IMG/VR virus record: IMGVR_UViG_3300037840_000227
Span: 34,783-98,782 of that record
DNA length: 64,000 nucleotides
Strand: one strand, 5' to 3'
Source of the DNA: a virus
A model generated the notes under the pieces. It saw only the letters and a program-made list of their open reading frames with translations, had not been told where the DNA came from and did no database searches. Both the position numbers and the translations under genes were made by a program. Positions 25,899 to 33,575 of this stretch are shown one piece after another. The stretch's first letter is position 1. Every line of letters starts with the position of its first letter.

Positions 25899-26429
25899 TC
25901 ACGTCGCCCCTTGAGGCAGCGGCGAGCCAATCCTTAGCCACGCGAAGACATCCTTCGGCCGCCGTGGGCGATCGGCGCAAGCGTCGAAATAGAGCGTCGA
26001 CACAAAGGCGACATGCTCGAGGCAGAACGCGCCGTAGAAAATCCTCTTCAGCATTTCCGTGGAGACAATCGCTTGGTGTGCATCCACCGGCGACGCCAGG
26101 ATGGCGAACACCAGGAAAATGCTGCGCATCACCAAGAAGTGCGAGCGCTCCATCGGGAGAACCCCATGGGTTCCCTTCGGGCGCCCCCGCCACCCCCAAT
26201 ACATGCACACCCAGGCCGGCGCAGTGAAGGCGCAGAGGGTATCCATGCCGTCCCAATTCGGCGTTGTCGTCAGCCGCGCTACGAGGATAACGCCCGTTAT
26301 GGCCGCGCTAACGAAGGTCACATAGGATGCGCGCCAGTCGAACAGATCGCGCGCCAGCCCCGCCACCGGCTGGTAAACCGAATCGATCAGCCAATCGTCG
26401 ATTGCACGGAAGGCGCCCACCTGAATCAA
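25899..26429 (-). CDS. Multi-span membrane protein
   Basis: 176 residues. Four likely hydrophobic segments (FVSAAITGVILVARL, LCAFTAPAWVCMYWGW, SHFLVMRSIFLVFAIL, AFCLEHVAFVSTLYF). Start overlaps the end of the DHH gene (ATGA). No family recognised. Confidence 0.55.
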   Translation of the reverse strand: MIQVGAFRAIDDWLIDSVYQPVAGLARDLFDWRASYVTFVSAAITGVILVARLTTTPNWDGMDTLCAFTAPAWVCMYWGWRGRPKGTHGVLPMERSHFLVMRSIFLVFAILASPVDAHQAIVSTEMLKRIFYGAFCLEHVAFVSTLYFDACADRPRRPKDVFAWLRIGSPLPQGAT

Positions 26430-27343
26430 TCCTCCAAGAACGGCTTGCCATGCTCCGGCAGATGCACCGGCGTCGCCGCTGAGAAGCCCGCGGCGCTCTT
26501 GTGGCCGCCGCCGCCATAGGCGCGCGCGATCGGCGTCACATCATAGTCGCCGCGCGAGCGCAGGGAATACTGGAACCGTCCTGCCTCGGCCTCGAAATAG
26601 CAGGCGCCGAAGTCGGCTCCGGGCTTCTCGCAGAGCTCACCGGCGACTTCGCTGGCGGCAAAGTAAGGCGCATTGGCGATCCAGCATGCCTCCCCATGGA
26701 TTGTCGCCGGATAGGCGGATGCTTTCAATTCCTCAACCCGGCGCCGGTAATAGCGCTGGATGTCATGGCCAGAAGCGATGAGTGATTCGACGCCCTCCAT
26801 CATGAGATTCTCCCAGACGCCAAAGTCCTGCGGATAGGAGCGCAGCGCAATGGTGAACTCATCTCCGAAGGGGCGCTTCTTGCGCCATAGATCGCGGTCT
26901 TCGATGTAGTTGATAAAGGCCGGGCGCTGCCCTCCGAGGAAGAAATCCCAGGCCAACCCGGCGCCGGAGCGCTCCATGTCGAACAACGCGGCGATGGAAT
27001 GTTCCTTGATGCCAGGATCGAAGCGGCCCGGAATATGGCCGCGCGTCGGCCTCTGCCAGAGGCGATATTCCGGCGGCTTGGGAAGATCGGCGAGATCCTC
27101 TGAGGCGCTAAAATGATGATCTAAAATAACGATCGACGCTGCTTCCTTCGCCATCTCCTCGAGGACCGGCCGCTTGTAGGAGAAGTCGACGAAAAGGACG
27201 TGGCGCCCCTTCGCCGCCGGCGGCGGCTTCTGATAGACGCCTGGATAGAACTCCCAGGTGTTGTCCGGGAACGTCGACTTGACGATAAGCGCGGCGGCGA
27301 CGCCATCGTCGCACCCTCCGTGGTATATGCAAAGCGGTTTCAT
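26426..27343 (-). CDS. DHH/DHHA1-family phosphoesterase
   Basis: 305 residues. Starts MKPLCIYHGGCDDGVAAALI (the H-x-x-C-x-D-G-x-A pattern in place of DHH motif I), then LFVDFSYKR, VILDHH (the D-H-H motif), and a C-terminal DHHA1 signature YGGGGHKSAAGF. Enzymes of this group cleave phosphodiesters of short oligonucleotides, cyclic dinucleotides or pAp. In a phage it could recycle nucleotides or remove cyclic-oligonucleotide alarm signals; the second idea is speculation. Coupled to genes on both sides by ATGA overlaps. Confidence 0.75.
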   Translation of the reverse strand: MKPLCIYHGGCDDGVAAALIVKSTFPDNTWEFYPGVYQKPPPAAKGRHVLFVDFSYKRPVLEEMAKEAASIVILDHHFSASEDLADLPKPPEYRLWQRPTRGHIPGRFDPGIKEHSIAALFDMERSGAGLAWDFFLGGQRPAFINYIEDRDLWRKKRPFGDEFTIALRSYPQDFGVWENLMMEGVESLIASGHDIQRYYRRRVEELKASAYPATIHGEACWIANAPYFAASEVAGELCEKPGADFGACYFEAEAGRFQYSLRSRGDYDVTPIARAYGGGGHKSAAGFSAATPVHLPEHGKPFLED

Positions 27344-27489
27344 ATGCCGATTTCCTCCGAGTTCTCAGGCTTAGGGGCATAGCGGACGGCTTCCATCTCG
27401 AGCTTCTCGACACGCTTGCTGAGTTCCCTAAGCCATACAATGCACCAGAACACGAGCACGATCGTTAGAATGAAGAGTCCCATATCCAT
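27340..27489 (-). CDS. Small membrane protein with coiled-coil tail
   Basis: 49 residues: one hydrophobic helix (LFILTIVLVFWCIVWL) and a charged helix (RELSKRVEKLEMEAVRY). Start ATG preceded by AGAGGAC; stop overlaps the DHH start (ATGA). Function unknown. Confidence 0.5.
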   Translation of the reverse strand: MDMGLFILTIVLVFWCIVWLRELSKRVEKLEMEAVRYAPKPENSEEIGI

Positions 27490-27498
27490 AGCGTCCTC

Positions 27499-27729
27499 TT
27501 AGTGCTTGTCGAGCTCGCCCTCGAGTTCCGCGATACGCCCACCGAGGCGGTGGATTTCGCCGCGGAGTAGAACGTGCTCTTCGTGCTTCGACATATAGCG
27601 CAGCCCGACAAGGAACCCCGTCCCGATCGCCCAGCAGAACAAGCCGTGGAATGTCGGTAGCGTCCCGACGGCGAAGGCGATGACAGCGAAGATCGCCAGC
27701 CAGAATGAGATAGAGCGGGTGTGGTGCAT
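27499..27729 (-). CDS. Small membrane protein with coiled-coil tail
   Basis: 76 residues: two hydrophobic segments (FWLAIFAVIAFAVGTLPTFH and WAIGTGFLVGLRYM) and a C-terminal charged helix (LRGEIHRLGGRIAELEGELD). Same design as the 49-residue neighbour. Function unknown. Confidence 0.5.
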   Translation of the reverse strand: MHHTRSISFWLAIFAVIAFAVGTLPTFHGLFCWAIGTGFLVGLRYMSKHEEHVLLRGEIHRLGGRIAELEGELDKH

Positions 27730-27730
27730 G

Positions 27731-28129
27731 TCAGACCCCTAGCTTCACTTTGTCCATTGATCGGAGAACCGCCGTACGCCACGCGGCTCTCGCCACGGCG
27801 CTCACGGCGACTATCTCACGCCCCCTGAAATTTACAGTTGTATCGCCGGTAAACATGGTGCTGCCGTCAATATTTACCGTGAACGGCCCCTTCATATGCT
27901 GGAGCCGGCACCCGGAGACGGTCCAATCGTCCGGGGCTTCTCTCAGGGATTTGAGAATGCGTTGTGTAATTTCGTCCGTGATTAGCGCGGGATCGTTGCT
28001 GAGCCACTGGAGCAATTTCTTTATGCGGTCTTCGCACCAGTACGGTCCCAACAGCAGCGTCACCATGAACGCGAGGAAGAAGACTCCAAGGACAAGGACG
28101 CCGAAGAAAAAGAGATCGACGATGCTCAT
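27731..28129 (-). CDS. Membrane-anchored hypothetical protein
   Basis: 132 residues. One N-terminal membrane helix (LFFFGVLVLGVFFLAFMVTL), then a soluble domain with beta strands (GPFTVNIDGSTMFTGDTTVN) and a basic end. No motif recognised. A 13-codon frame just upstream (28127-28168) is too short to call. SD is weak. Confidence 0.5.
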   Translation of the reverse strand: MSIVDLFFFGVLVLGVFFLAFMVTLLLGPYWCEDRIKKLLQWLSNDPALITDEITQRILKSLREAPDDWTVSGCRLQHMKGPFTVNIDGSTMFTGDTTVNFRGREIVAVSAVARAAWRTAVLRSMDKVKLGV

Positions 28130-28177
28130 TTCGCCTCGTCCTCTTCAAGCCCGTATGTCGCGCCCATCGTGTGTCCT

Positions 28178-28747
28178 CTAATGGCTATCGTCGCAGCGGA
28201 GCCAAACGGCTATTACGGAGCCGCTACCGTTGTAGAGGCATAGCGTATCGTCAGCCGTCGTCCATGCCGTAAGGCCGTTGGTGATGTTGCCTAGAAGTGG
28301 CGATGACGCGCCATAGACTGTGTTTTCTTTGATATTAACGGTGGAGTCCGGCGCCCTCGCGACGTGTCCGCCGCCGCCGATTCCTCCGAAGCTAACCGGA
28401 GGGACAACAGGCTGCTCCAGCTCGCTATGTGGCGAGAGAGGCTCAAACTGGTTCATGCTATTCGGAGCGACATTCAACGTACTGCCGCTGCCCCCGTTGC
28501 CGTACCAAATCTGTGTCTGATTGACCGGCGGGGCAGGCGGTGGGAACGGTATCGTTGACGCCCAGATGAATAGCCGCAGGATGAGTCCCACCGCGACTAC
28601 AGCGAAGAACGCCATCGGCGGCGTCGCCATGCCGAGGAGCCATGACGGAATGTGGACCTCTTCGGCGAACTTTGCGAATGTCCGCGGACACGCTTCAACG
28701 GACTTGGTTTCTATCTTCGGCTTAGCTTGCTTACGTACTGCCATCAA
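28178..28747 (-). CDS. Single-span membrane protein with Gly/Pro-rich ectodomain
   Basis: 189 residues. A basic cytoplasmic N-terminus, a membrane helix at about 43-65 (PPMAFFAVVAVGLILRLFIW), then a Pro/Gly/Asn-rich exterior and a beta-rich end with two Cys residues (TLCLYNGSG and WLRCDDSH). Function unknown; one of the run of membrane proteins on this strand. Confidence 0.5.
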   Translation of the reverse strand: MMAVRKQAKPKIETKSVEACPRTFAKFAEEVHIPSWLLGMATPPMAFFAVVAVGLILRLFIWASTIPFPPPAPPVNQTQIWYGNGGSGSTLNVAPNSMNQFEPLSPHSELEQPVVPPVSFGGIGGGGHVARAPDSTVNIKENTVYGASSPLLGNITNGLTAWTTADDTLCLYNGSGSVIAVWLRCDDSH

Positions 28748-28753
28748 GGCCTC

Positions 28754-29092
28754 CTATTCGAATGGCTTGGCGCTCCAGTGGAGAGCCCAGTAGAGGGGCC
28801 ACACGGCGCCGGCGATGAACGGGCCAAGAACTTCCGGGCCCCACCAGCATTCTGCGAAATCGGGGCTCGAAGCCTTAGCGTTCTTCACGCAAGCATCGTG
28901 TTCCTTAACCATCGGGCCCATGATGCTGCCATAAGTGGCGAGCCCAGCGATGATGTAGGCAATGGCAAAGAAGCCGCCCCAAAACTCGCTGGTGCTGAAC
29001 GAAGCCTCGTTGCGCTTCACTCTCATTGTCCACTCCCATGGCCATTCTCCTGAAAAGCCGCTGATGATCGCGAGAACCCCAATGAGCGCCAT
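28754..29092 (-). CDS. Multi-span membrane protein
   Basis: 112 residues from the ATG at 29092. Three hydrophobic segments (MALIGVLAIISGF, GGFFAIAYIIAGLATYGSIM, LGPFIAGAVWPLYWALHW). The frame stays open to 29317 but that extension is low-quality sequence; a shorter start at 29026 is also possible. Upstream, 29093-29234 shows no convincing gene, although the frame after the next gene's stop encodes a hydrophobic stretch. Confidence 0.45.
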   Translation of the reverse strand: MALIGVLAIISGFSGEWPWEWTMRVKRNEASFSTSEFWGGFFAIAYIIAGLATYGSIMGPMVKEHDACVKNAKASSPDFAECWWGPEVLGPFIAGAVWPLYWALHWSAKPFE

Positions 29093-29234
29093 GGCCGTGC
29101 GCCCTATCACCGTAGGGATGACGAGGTATGCTGGTTGCGGCCCCTGCGCGGCGGGCGGCGGCGATGAATTCGAGCAGCGAGAGGATGACAAGCAGAGCTC
29201 CGACGAAGCCGCAAAGTCCGCTGCGGTGGGGCGG

Positions 29235-29390
29235 TCAGGGCTGGCGGCGCGGCCGTTTTTCCGGATCCCCCAGCGTCTCAATGGCGCCGATGCGCTTACG
29301 TAAGTGTGCGAGTTCACTTTGAATGTCGACGATCTTTATGTTCAAGATTCTGTTTTGAGCGTAGGCTGCTGTATCCTTTTGTTTCGTCAT
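29235..29390 (-). CDS. Small coiled-coil protein
   Basis: 51 residues, start chosen by the AAGGGGA SD. A charged helix (KIVDIQSELAHLRKRIGAIE) and a basic end. Directly after its TGA, in the same frame, a hydrophobic stretch (FVGALLVILSLLEFIAAA) appears but without a start codon, so readthrough or a recent nonsense change is possible. Confidence 0.4.
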   Translation of the reverse strand: MTKQKDTAAYAQNRILNIKIVDIQSELAHLRKRIGAIETLGDPEKRPRRQP

Positions 29391-29408
29391 GGCAGTCCCC
29401 TTTGAAAG

Positions 29409-29433
29409 AGCGCCCCGGTGTCGTCGGGGCGCT
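29409..29433 (-). terminator. Terminator-like hairpin
   Basis: Perfect 9-base GC-rich stem (AGCGCCCCG / CGGGGCGCT) with a 7-base loop between two minus-strand genes. A short CTTTC follows on the minus strand. Could attenuate readthrough from the four-span membrane gene. Confidence 0.45.
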
Positions 29434-29439
29434 GTTCTG

Positions 29440-29904
29440 TCAGATGTCGCCGTGAAGCGCTTGGCGAGCGCGCTCCGCTCGTACGGCGAAGTCATGGGCG
29501 GAATGCTGCGCCTGTTCGTACTTCGAGCCGGTCCAGCTCACGACCGTATCGGCCATGCCGAACACAACCGCGCCGACACCGCCGGCAATCGCCAATGACG
29601 CCATGAAGCCCGACACTCCGTCGCGCCAATAGTCCAGCGCCCGGTAGGCGAACACGGCGAGGCAGAGTACGGGCACGACGGCCAGCACCTTGTCGAACCC
29701 GTTGACGAGCCGGTTGTTGACGCCGACGGCGCTCGCCAGCTTGACGAACAGAGCCAGCGCAATGACGGCAGCGGCGATGTTGATTGGGATGGAGCCGAAC
29801 GCGCCCTGATACGTCGCGTTGGTGTAGGCGATTTCAAGCAGTGCGAGGAAGAGCACGAAGCTCGTTACAGCCGATACGCCGCGGCTGTTTACGTCGTTGG
29901 GCAT
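29440..29904 (-). CDS. Four-span membrane protein
   Basis: 154 residues, excellent SD (AGGAGG) before the ATG. Hydrophobic segments: SFVLFLALLEIAY, INIAAAVIALALFVKLAS, VLAVVPVLCLAVFAYRAL and FMASLAIAGGVGAVVFGM, then a charged C-terminal helix. First gene of the minus-strand membrane block. Function unknown. Confidence 0.6.
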   Translation of the reverse strand: MPNDVNSRGVSAVTSFVLFLALLEIAYTNATYQGAFGSIPINIAAAVIALALFVKLASAVGVNNRLVNGFDKVLAVVPVLCLAVFAYRALDYWRDGVSGFMASLAIAGGVGAVVFGMADTVVSWTGSKYEQAQHSAHDFAVRAERARQALHGDI

Positions 29905-30015
29905 TTGACACCTCCTAGTTGAACGGCTGGCCTGTTGTCAGTCTCGTTCGTGCATCTAAATATAGAAACCGTTGGGCCGCCGCAAGAGGGCGTCAAGGCT
30001 TCAGAACAAAATTTT
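29905..30015 (-). promoter_or_regulatory. Intergenic gap with possible promoter
   Basis: About 110 bases between the helicase stop and the membrane block. On the minus strand an AT-rich TATATTTAGAT at about 29958-29968 could be a -10 region with a TTGCGG -35 some 15-17 bases upstream. It would drive the membrane genes separately from replication. Weak. Confidence 0.3.
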
Positions 30016-31545
30016 TCACCTCACGGATTTCCATTTCGGCGTCATCCCGAAAAGCGATGTAAACCCCTCCGTCTCCGGATCGTAGTTGAAGGTCACGTCG
30101 CCCTTGGCTCCTGACCAGTTAAATCGCGATTTCTTAACCCAGATTACCGTTTCGTTACCGTGGGGGTCCGGCACGTCAATGACGATGCCATGATCCGGTT
30201 TATTAAACCACGCCGCGCTCCCGGCAATATCGTAGAGGGTCGGCACCCTAGCGTGACCGTCCTTGCCGGCGACGTCCTTCGTGGGGTGGGCGACAACGAT
30301 AACCGCCACGCGATAGCGGCTTGCGAACCGGCGAATCATCCGGAGAGCGCGGTTGTGGTACTCAGTCTCGGTCTCATGTCGTGGCTTGGCGTGCTCGACC
30401 TCGTTCCATGGATCGATCACGAGGACACTGATGCCGTCCCTAAGGACCGCATCCGCGGCGCGCTCAAGGAGCCACTCCAGCGTCATATCCTCGTCACCGT
30501 CACCGCCGGGCTCGTCGTCGATGAAAACGAAGTGGCGCCCGATTTGACGGTCGGCGCGCGCGGCGTCGAAACCATCCCACGCCGTCGGCGGTTTGCCAAG
30601 CACCGCAAGCCGCAGCTTATGACGAAGCGTCGGTACGGTTGGTATCTCGAACGATGCAAGCGCGATAGTCCAATCGTTGCATTTGGCAAGGTTGACGCAG
30701 AGATTGATTACCCAGGTGGACTTACCGAATCCGGGGATGCCAGTCACGACGATCAGCTCTCCTAGCCATAGCCGGAAGTACGGATCAAGGTCAGGAAAGC
30801 CAGTGGAGAACGTTTCTGGTTCCGGTAGATCTGGATAGTCCCCCAGCCGATAGAGCCCGCGCACTGGGTACGGTCTAGCGCCATTCAGTATCCTTGTAAC
30901 GCCTTCCGAGCCCTCGGCCCTCCGCACATCATTTAGGTCTTTGCAGCCATCAGGATAATCCAGGAACAAGCAGCGGGCGGCGGAGAGGCGGCGCAAGAGT
31001 TCAGCTTCAAGGCGTTTCCCCGGCGCATCGTTGTCGACCGCGAGAATGAATTTCTTGATGCGCCTGAGACGATCCCGGTTGTTCCAAAGGTACGCAAACT
31101 TGCCGACGTTCTCGTGGGACGGATCGATCGGCCTTAGGTCAGTTGGGTTCTCCCCCTCACGCACGGCAGGCGCCCCATCGGGCACGGAGACTGCGAATGG
31201 GAATCCGCAGTCGATGGCGGTTAACGCATCAATCTCACCCTCAGTGATGATCAGCGGCGCAACTCCGGTCTCCAGCGCCGGATCATCAAGTACATCCGCA
31301 TTCCAGAACGTACGTTTTCCTCCCTTGCGCTGCCAGAACCGTTTGCCAGAGGCGCGGTATTTTTCAGCGACGACATGGCCGCGTTCGATAAACGGGAAGG
31401 CCACGACGTTTCCGTTTCGGTCAGGAACGACCGAGCCGTCATCGGCGATACGGCCCGTATAGATGCTGAACCGAACCGCTGTGTCCTCGGATATTCCCCT
31501 CGCCTCGAGAGCCTTGACTCCGAGTTGACCGAGCGTCGAACTCAT
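30016..31545 (-). CDS. Primase-helicase (Toprim plus SF4 helicase)
   Basis: 509 residues from ATG 31545, chosen because GGGAGGA stands at SD distance; the frame runs further upstream to 31596. Toprim core at about 95-180: APLIITEGEIDALTA and FILAVDNDAPGK. A RecA-like helicase follows with Walker A TGIPGFGKST (residues 268-277), Walker B SVLVIDPWNE and a late VIVVAHPTKD. This is a T7 gp4-type replicative helicase/primase without its own zinc ribbon, which is coded just upstream in another frame. It unwinds DNA at the fork and primes lagging-strand synthesis. Confidence 0.85.
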   Translation of the reverse strand: MSSTLGQLGVKALEARGISEDTAVRFSIYTGRIADDGSVVPDRNGNVVAFPFIERGHVVAEKYRASGKRFWQRKGGKRTFWNADVLDDPALETGVAPLIITEGEIDALTAIDCGFPFAVSVPDGAPAVREGENPTDLRPIDPSHENVGKFAYLWNNRDRLRRIKKFILAVDNDAPGKRLEAELLRRLSAARCLFLDYPDGCKDLNDVRRAEGSEGVTRILNGARPYPVRGLYRLGDYPDLPEPETFSTGFPDLDPYFRLWLGELIVVTGIPGFGKSTWVINLCVNLAKCNDWTIALASFEIPTVPTLRHKLRLAVLGKPPTAWDGFDAARADRQIGRHFVFIDDEPGGDGDEDMTLEWLLERAADAVLRDGISVLVIDPWNEVEHAKPRHETETEYHNRALRMIRRFASRYRVAVIVVAHPTKDVAGKDGHARVPTLYDIAGSAAWFNKPDHGIVIDVPDPHGNETVIWVKKSRFNWSGAKGDVTFNYDPETEGFTSLFGMTPKWKSVR

Positions 31546-31738
31546 AGCGGTGTCCTCCCGAGAGCCCGCAGTGATGGCAAAAAAAACAGTATCCATCCGT
31601 GTCGGATTTCACAGATAGACACCGGATGTTTTTCTTTTTCCGGAGGTGGCTGCACTCCGGACACCGGAATAGCCGAGTGCCGACAAAATCGCGCGGGCGG
31701 CAACCCACCCGCGACAGGATCCTCTCGAAGTCGGTCAT
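31439..31738 (-). CDS. Zinc-ribbon primase-type protein overlapping the helicase gene
   Basis: 99 residues. A zinc ribbon is visible: LFRCPECSHLRKKKN and FCHHCGLSGG (C-x-x-C ... C-x-x-C), the type that recognises priming sites in phage primases. The last 107 bases overlap the helicase gene in a different frame and encode a Ser/Arg-rich tail of low quality. A run of eight T on the coding strand (31579-31586) lies just before the second Cys pair. Probably the zinc-binding half of a split primase. Confidence 0.6.
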   Translation of the reverse strand: MTDFERILSRVGCRPRDFVGTRLFRCPECSHLRKKKNIRCLSVKSDTDGYCFFCHHCGLSGGHRYEFDARSTRSQGSRGEGNIRGHSGSVQHLYGPYRR

Positions 31739-31741
31739 GGC

Positions 31742-32587
31742 TCATAGCGCCCTCAGAAGCGGTGGTGTTGAAGGCCTGGCGTCCGGCAAGTCCTCGCTGT
31801 CGTAACCGCCTGCGTTCAACCACGCCGATGGAGCCTTGATGAACTGCTTGTCCGTGCCGGCAGAACGATGCGCCTCGGCGTAGCGCTTGGCCGCGGCGAT
31901 GATGCGATCAGGATTGGCCCCCGCCTTGACGATTTTTATGAACGTCTTGGCAGCGAGCGCAGGATCGACATGCTTGGGAAACGATCGATAAAATTCCTCG
32001 GCCTTCGCTTCGATGGTAAGGCCGCCAAAGAGGGGAGGGGGAGTACTCTTTCTTTCTTTCTTCTCTGTCTCTTCTCTAGCGTTACATTGCGTTACATTGC
32101 GTTGCATGCTGGTATCTAGTTGTGATTCCTCACCTATCTGTGCTGTCACGGAGTGCCCTCCGGCACCGTTAAATTGCTCGCCAACACGCGCACTTTGTTT
32201 CATTGCGTTTCGTGCGTTTCCATGCGTTACATTGCGTTTCATGCCCTTGCTCTCCCTCCAGGCCCTTACCCGCTCAGTTGATGGGTCTTCTCGCTTAGGT
32301 TGCCTTTTCGCCCAATTGGCGAGGCAAAGATTTTCACCGATTATGCCTCTTCCCTTCATTGCTGTTACCACCCGGCCAACCGAACCGTCCTCCAAGCCTC
32401 CCCAGGCTTCGTAAGCCTCGCCGTCGAAGGTCGAGATGCTGCCGCGGGGAGTGGACTGCGAGGCGTGATCGAAGAGCGCCCACGCGACCGCCGATACCGC
32501 CGCTGGCGTGACGCTGGCGAGCTTGGCGATCAGAATCCACTTTGGGTCCGTGGGAGCTCCATGCCAGGAGCGGAACCAGTCAGTCAT
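31742..32587 (-). CDS. O-like phage replication initiator
   Basis: 281 residues from ATG 32587, which overlaps the stop of the upstream nuclease gene (ATGA) and has AAGGGA upstream. The N-terminus (MTDWFRSWHGAPTDPKWILI, then a VSAVAWALFDHASQ helix) matches phage replication organisers with a winged-helix domain. The middle (about 115-170) is a low-complexity linker encoded by repeated DNA. The C-terminal 90 residues (AEEFYRSFPKHVDPALAAKT) are helical and may bind the helicase, as in lambda O and DnaT-like proteins. Confidence 0.7.
   Translation of the reverse strand: MTDWFRSWHGAPTDPKWILIAKLASVTPAAVSAVAWALFDHASQSTPRGSISTFDGEAYEAWGGLEDGSVGRVVTAMKGRGIIGENLCLANWAKRQPKREDPSTERVRAWRESKGMKRNVTHGNARNAMKQSARVGEQFNGAGGHSVTAQIGEESQLDTSMQRNVTQCNAREETEKKERKSTPPPLFGGLTIEAKAEEFYRSFPKHVDPALAAKTFIKIVKAGANPDRIIAAAKRYAEAHRSAGTDKQFIKAPSAWLNAGGYDSEDLPDARPSTPPLLRAL
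32045..32244. repeat. Iteron-like repeats inside the initiator gene, candidate replication origin
   Basis: Plus-strand reading: three units GTTACATTGC, GTTACATTGC, GTTGCATGC at 32081-32109 and five units GTTTCATTGC, GTTTCGTGC, GTTTCCATGC, GTTACATTGC, GTTTCATGC at 32197-32244. They keep a 9-10 base spacing near the helical repeat. A pure pyrimidine-like tract (32047-32078) lies beside the first group. In lambda the origin iterons lie inside gene O in the same way. Confidence 0.6.
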
Positions 32588-33030
32588 TGCCGCCATCCCT
32601 TTGCTGCCGATTCGATTCGCGCAGTCTGAAAATCCATAATCATGTCCATAACCTCGCCCGCGCATCCCCTGGCGTCGCGATTAAGCTCGGAGCCTGTAAA
32701 TCGCATGATGCGGTAGCCGAGGCTGGTTAGGGAGCGATCACGCCGCTTATCCCTCGCCGCTTGGAATTGCGTTCGCTCATGGAAGGCATGGCCATCGCAC
32801 TCGACAACGATGTTGACCTCGCCGCCAAAGAACCGGAATGACACTACGAAATCAACGCGGTATCGCCCGACATGCCGCTGGGGGCGAACAGCGATCACAT
32901 CGTTGGCGCTTGGCGTCTTTTGTATGCGATAACCGGCGGCGGCTGCACCCTCGCAGAGAGCCAAGAGAAAGGCATCTTCGATAGGGCTTTCGGTCGCGCC
33001 GAGGAGTAATTTCCACTTCGTGATACTCAA
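32584..33030 (-). CDS. DUF559/Vsr-like endonuclease
   Basis: 148 residues. ATESPIEDAFLLAL at the N-terminus, then YRVDFVVSF, VNIVVECDGHAFHERTQFQ and RDRSLTSLGYRIMRFTGSEL: the E, D, E-C-D-G and terminal R-F-x-x-x-E/L elements of the PD-(D/E)XK fold in DUF559 and Vsr-related nucleases. Probably nicks or cuts DNA during phage replication or recombination. Coupled to the initiator gene. Confidence 0.7.
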   Translation of the reverse strand: MSITKWKLLLGATESPIEDAFLLALCEGAAAAGYRIQKTPSANDVIAVRPQRHVGRYRVDFVVSFRFFGGEVNIVVECDGHAFHERTQFQAARDKRRDRSLTSLGYRIMRFTGSELNRDARGCAGEVMDMIMDFQTARIESAAKGWRQ

Positions 33031-33197
33031 GGGAAGCTATCTCCGGCGTGGCGCGTTCTTTGGGCGCCCAAGCAACGGAGACTTGCGCTCAAGAATAAAA
33101 TATGCTGAAAAACCGAAGGAGGCCACGGTCCCGTCCTGGACTGATGGTTCAAGAATCAGGCAGCCGTTCGTCGCGGCTGCCTGATTCGCTTTGAAGG
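33031..33197. terminator. Gap holding a strong hairpin
   Basis: Within this 167-base gap, 33153-33187 forms a perfect 13-base stem (arms beginning GAATCAGGCAGCC and ending GGCTGCCTGATTC) with a 9-base loop. No U-run follows on either strand. It may be a processing site or terminator between minus-strand genes; nothing else was seen in the gap. Confidence 0.4.
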
Positions 33198-33437
33198 CTA
33201 TGCCGGGCTCGGCATCCCGTCAACGCGCGCTTCGGAAGCGCCTGGCTTGTCTGCCCTTTCCACCGGCCACCGGGCGAGCTTCATCTCGCCGTCGATGATT
33301 CGCAGCGGCTCGCCCGAGGTGATCCGCCAGAAGCGAGCCTTGGCATGGTAGGCGTAGTAGTCGGGGTGGGAGAATCGGTTGGCGGTCGCGAGCGAGCGAT
33401 AGTAGTCCGCCATGTGGAACGCATGCTGGGTGCTCAT
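33198..33437 (-). CDS. Small hypothetical protein
   Basis: 79 residues, rich in Tyr/His/Arg (MADYYRSLATANRFSHPDYY), with a beta-like middle (FWRITSGEPLRIIDGEMKLA). Overlaps the upstream small membrane gene by 4 bases. No family recognised. Confidence 0.45.
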   Translation of the reverse strand: MSTQHAFHMADYYRSLATANRFSHPDYYAYHAKARFWRITSGEPLRIIDGEMKLARWPVERADKPGASEARVDGMPSPA

Positions 33438-33559
33438 GGTGCGAGCCGGCCCCCCAAGCTAAGGCTTACTGCCGCGCTCACTGCCGCAACGCAGTAGAAC
33501 ACTGCGACTAGTCCCACACTCGCTATGACGATTTCGATAAACTCCGTCAGTTTGCCCAT
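33434..33559 (-). CDS. Very small single-span membrane protein
   Basis: 41 residues with a strong SD (AGGAGGACGG) before the ATG. One hydrophobic helix (FIEIVIASVGLVAVFYCVAA). Stop overlaps the start of the next gene (ATGA). Function unknown. Confidence 0.5.
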   Translation of the reverse strand: MGKLTEFIEIVIASVGLVAVFYCVAAVSAAVSLSLGGRLAP

Positions 33560-33575
33560 GATCCGTCCTCCCTAC

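Noticed and set aside
32081-32244. Short regular repeats considered as a CRISPR array
   Set aside because: Units are only 9-10 bases and contiguous, with no spacers, and lie inside a coding gene; iterons fit better.
33145-33190. Possible tRNA because of a GGTTCAAG sequence
   Set aside because: No acceptor, D or anticodon arms can be drawn; the region is a simple 13-base hairpin.
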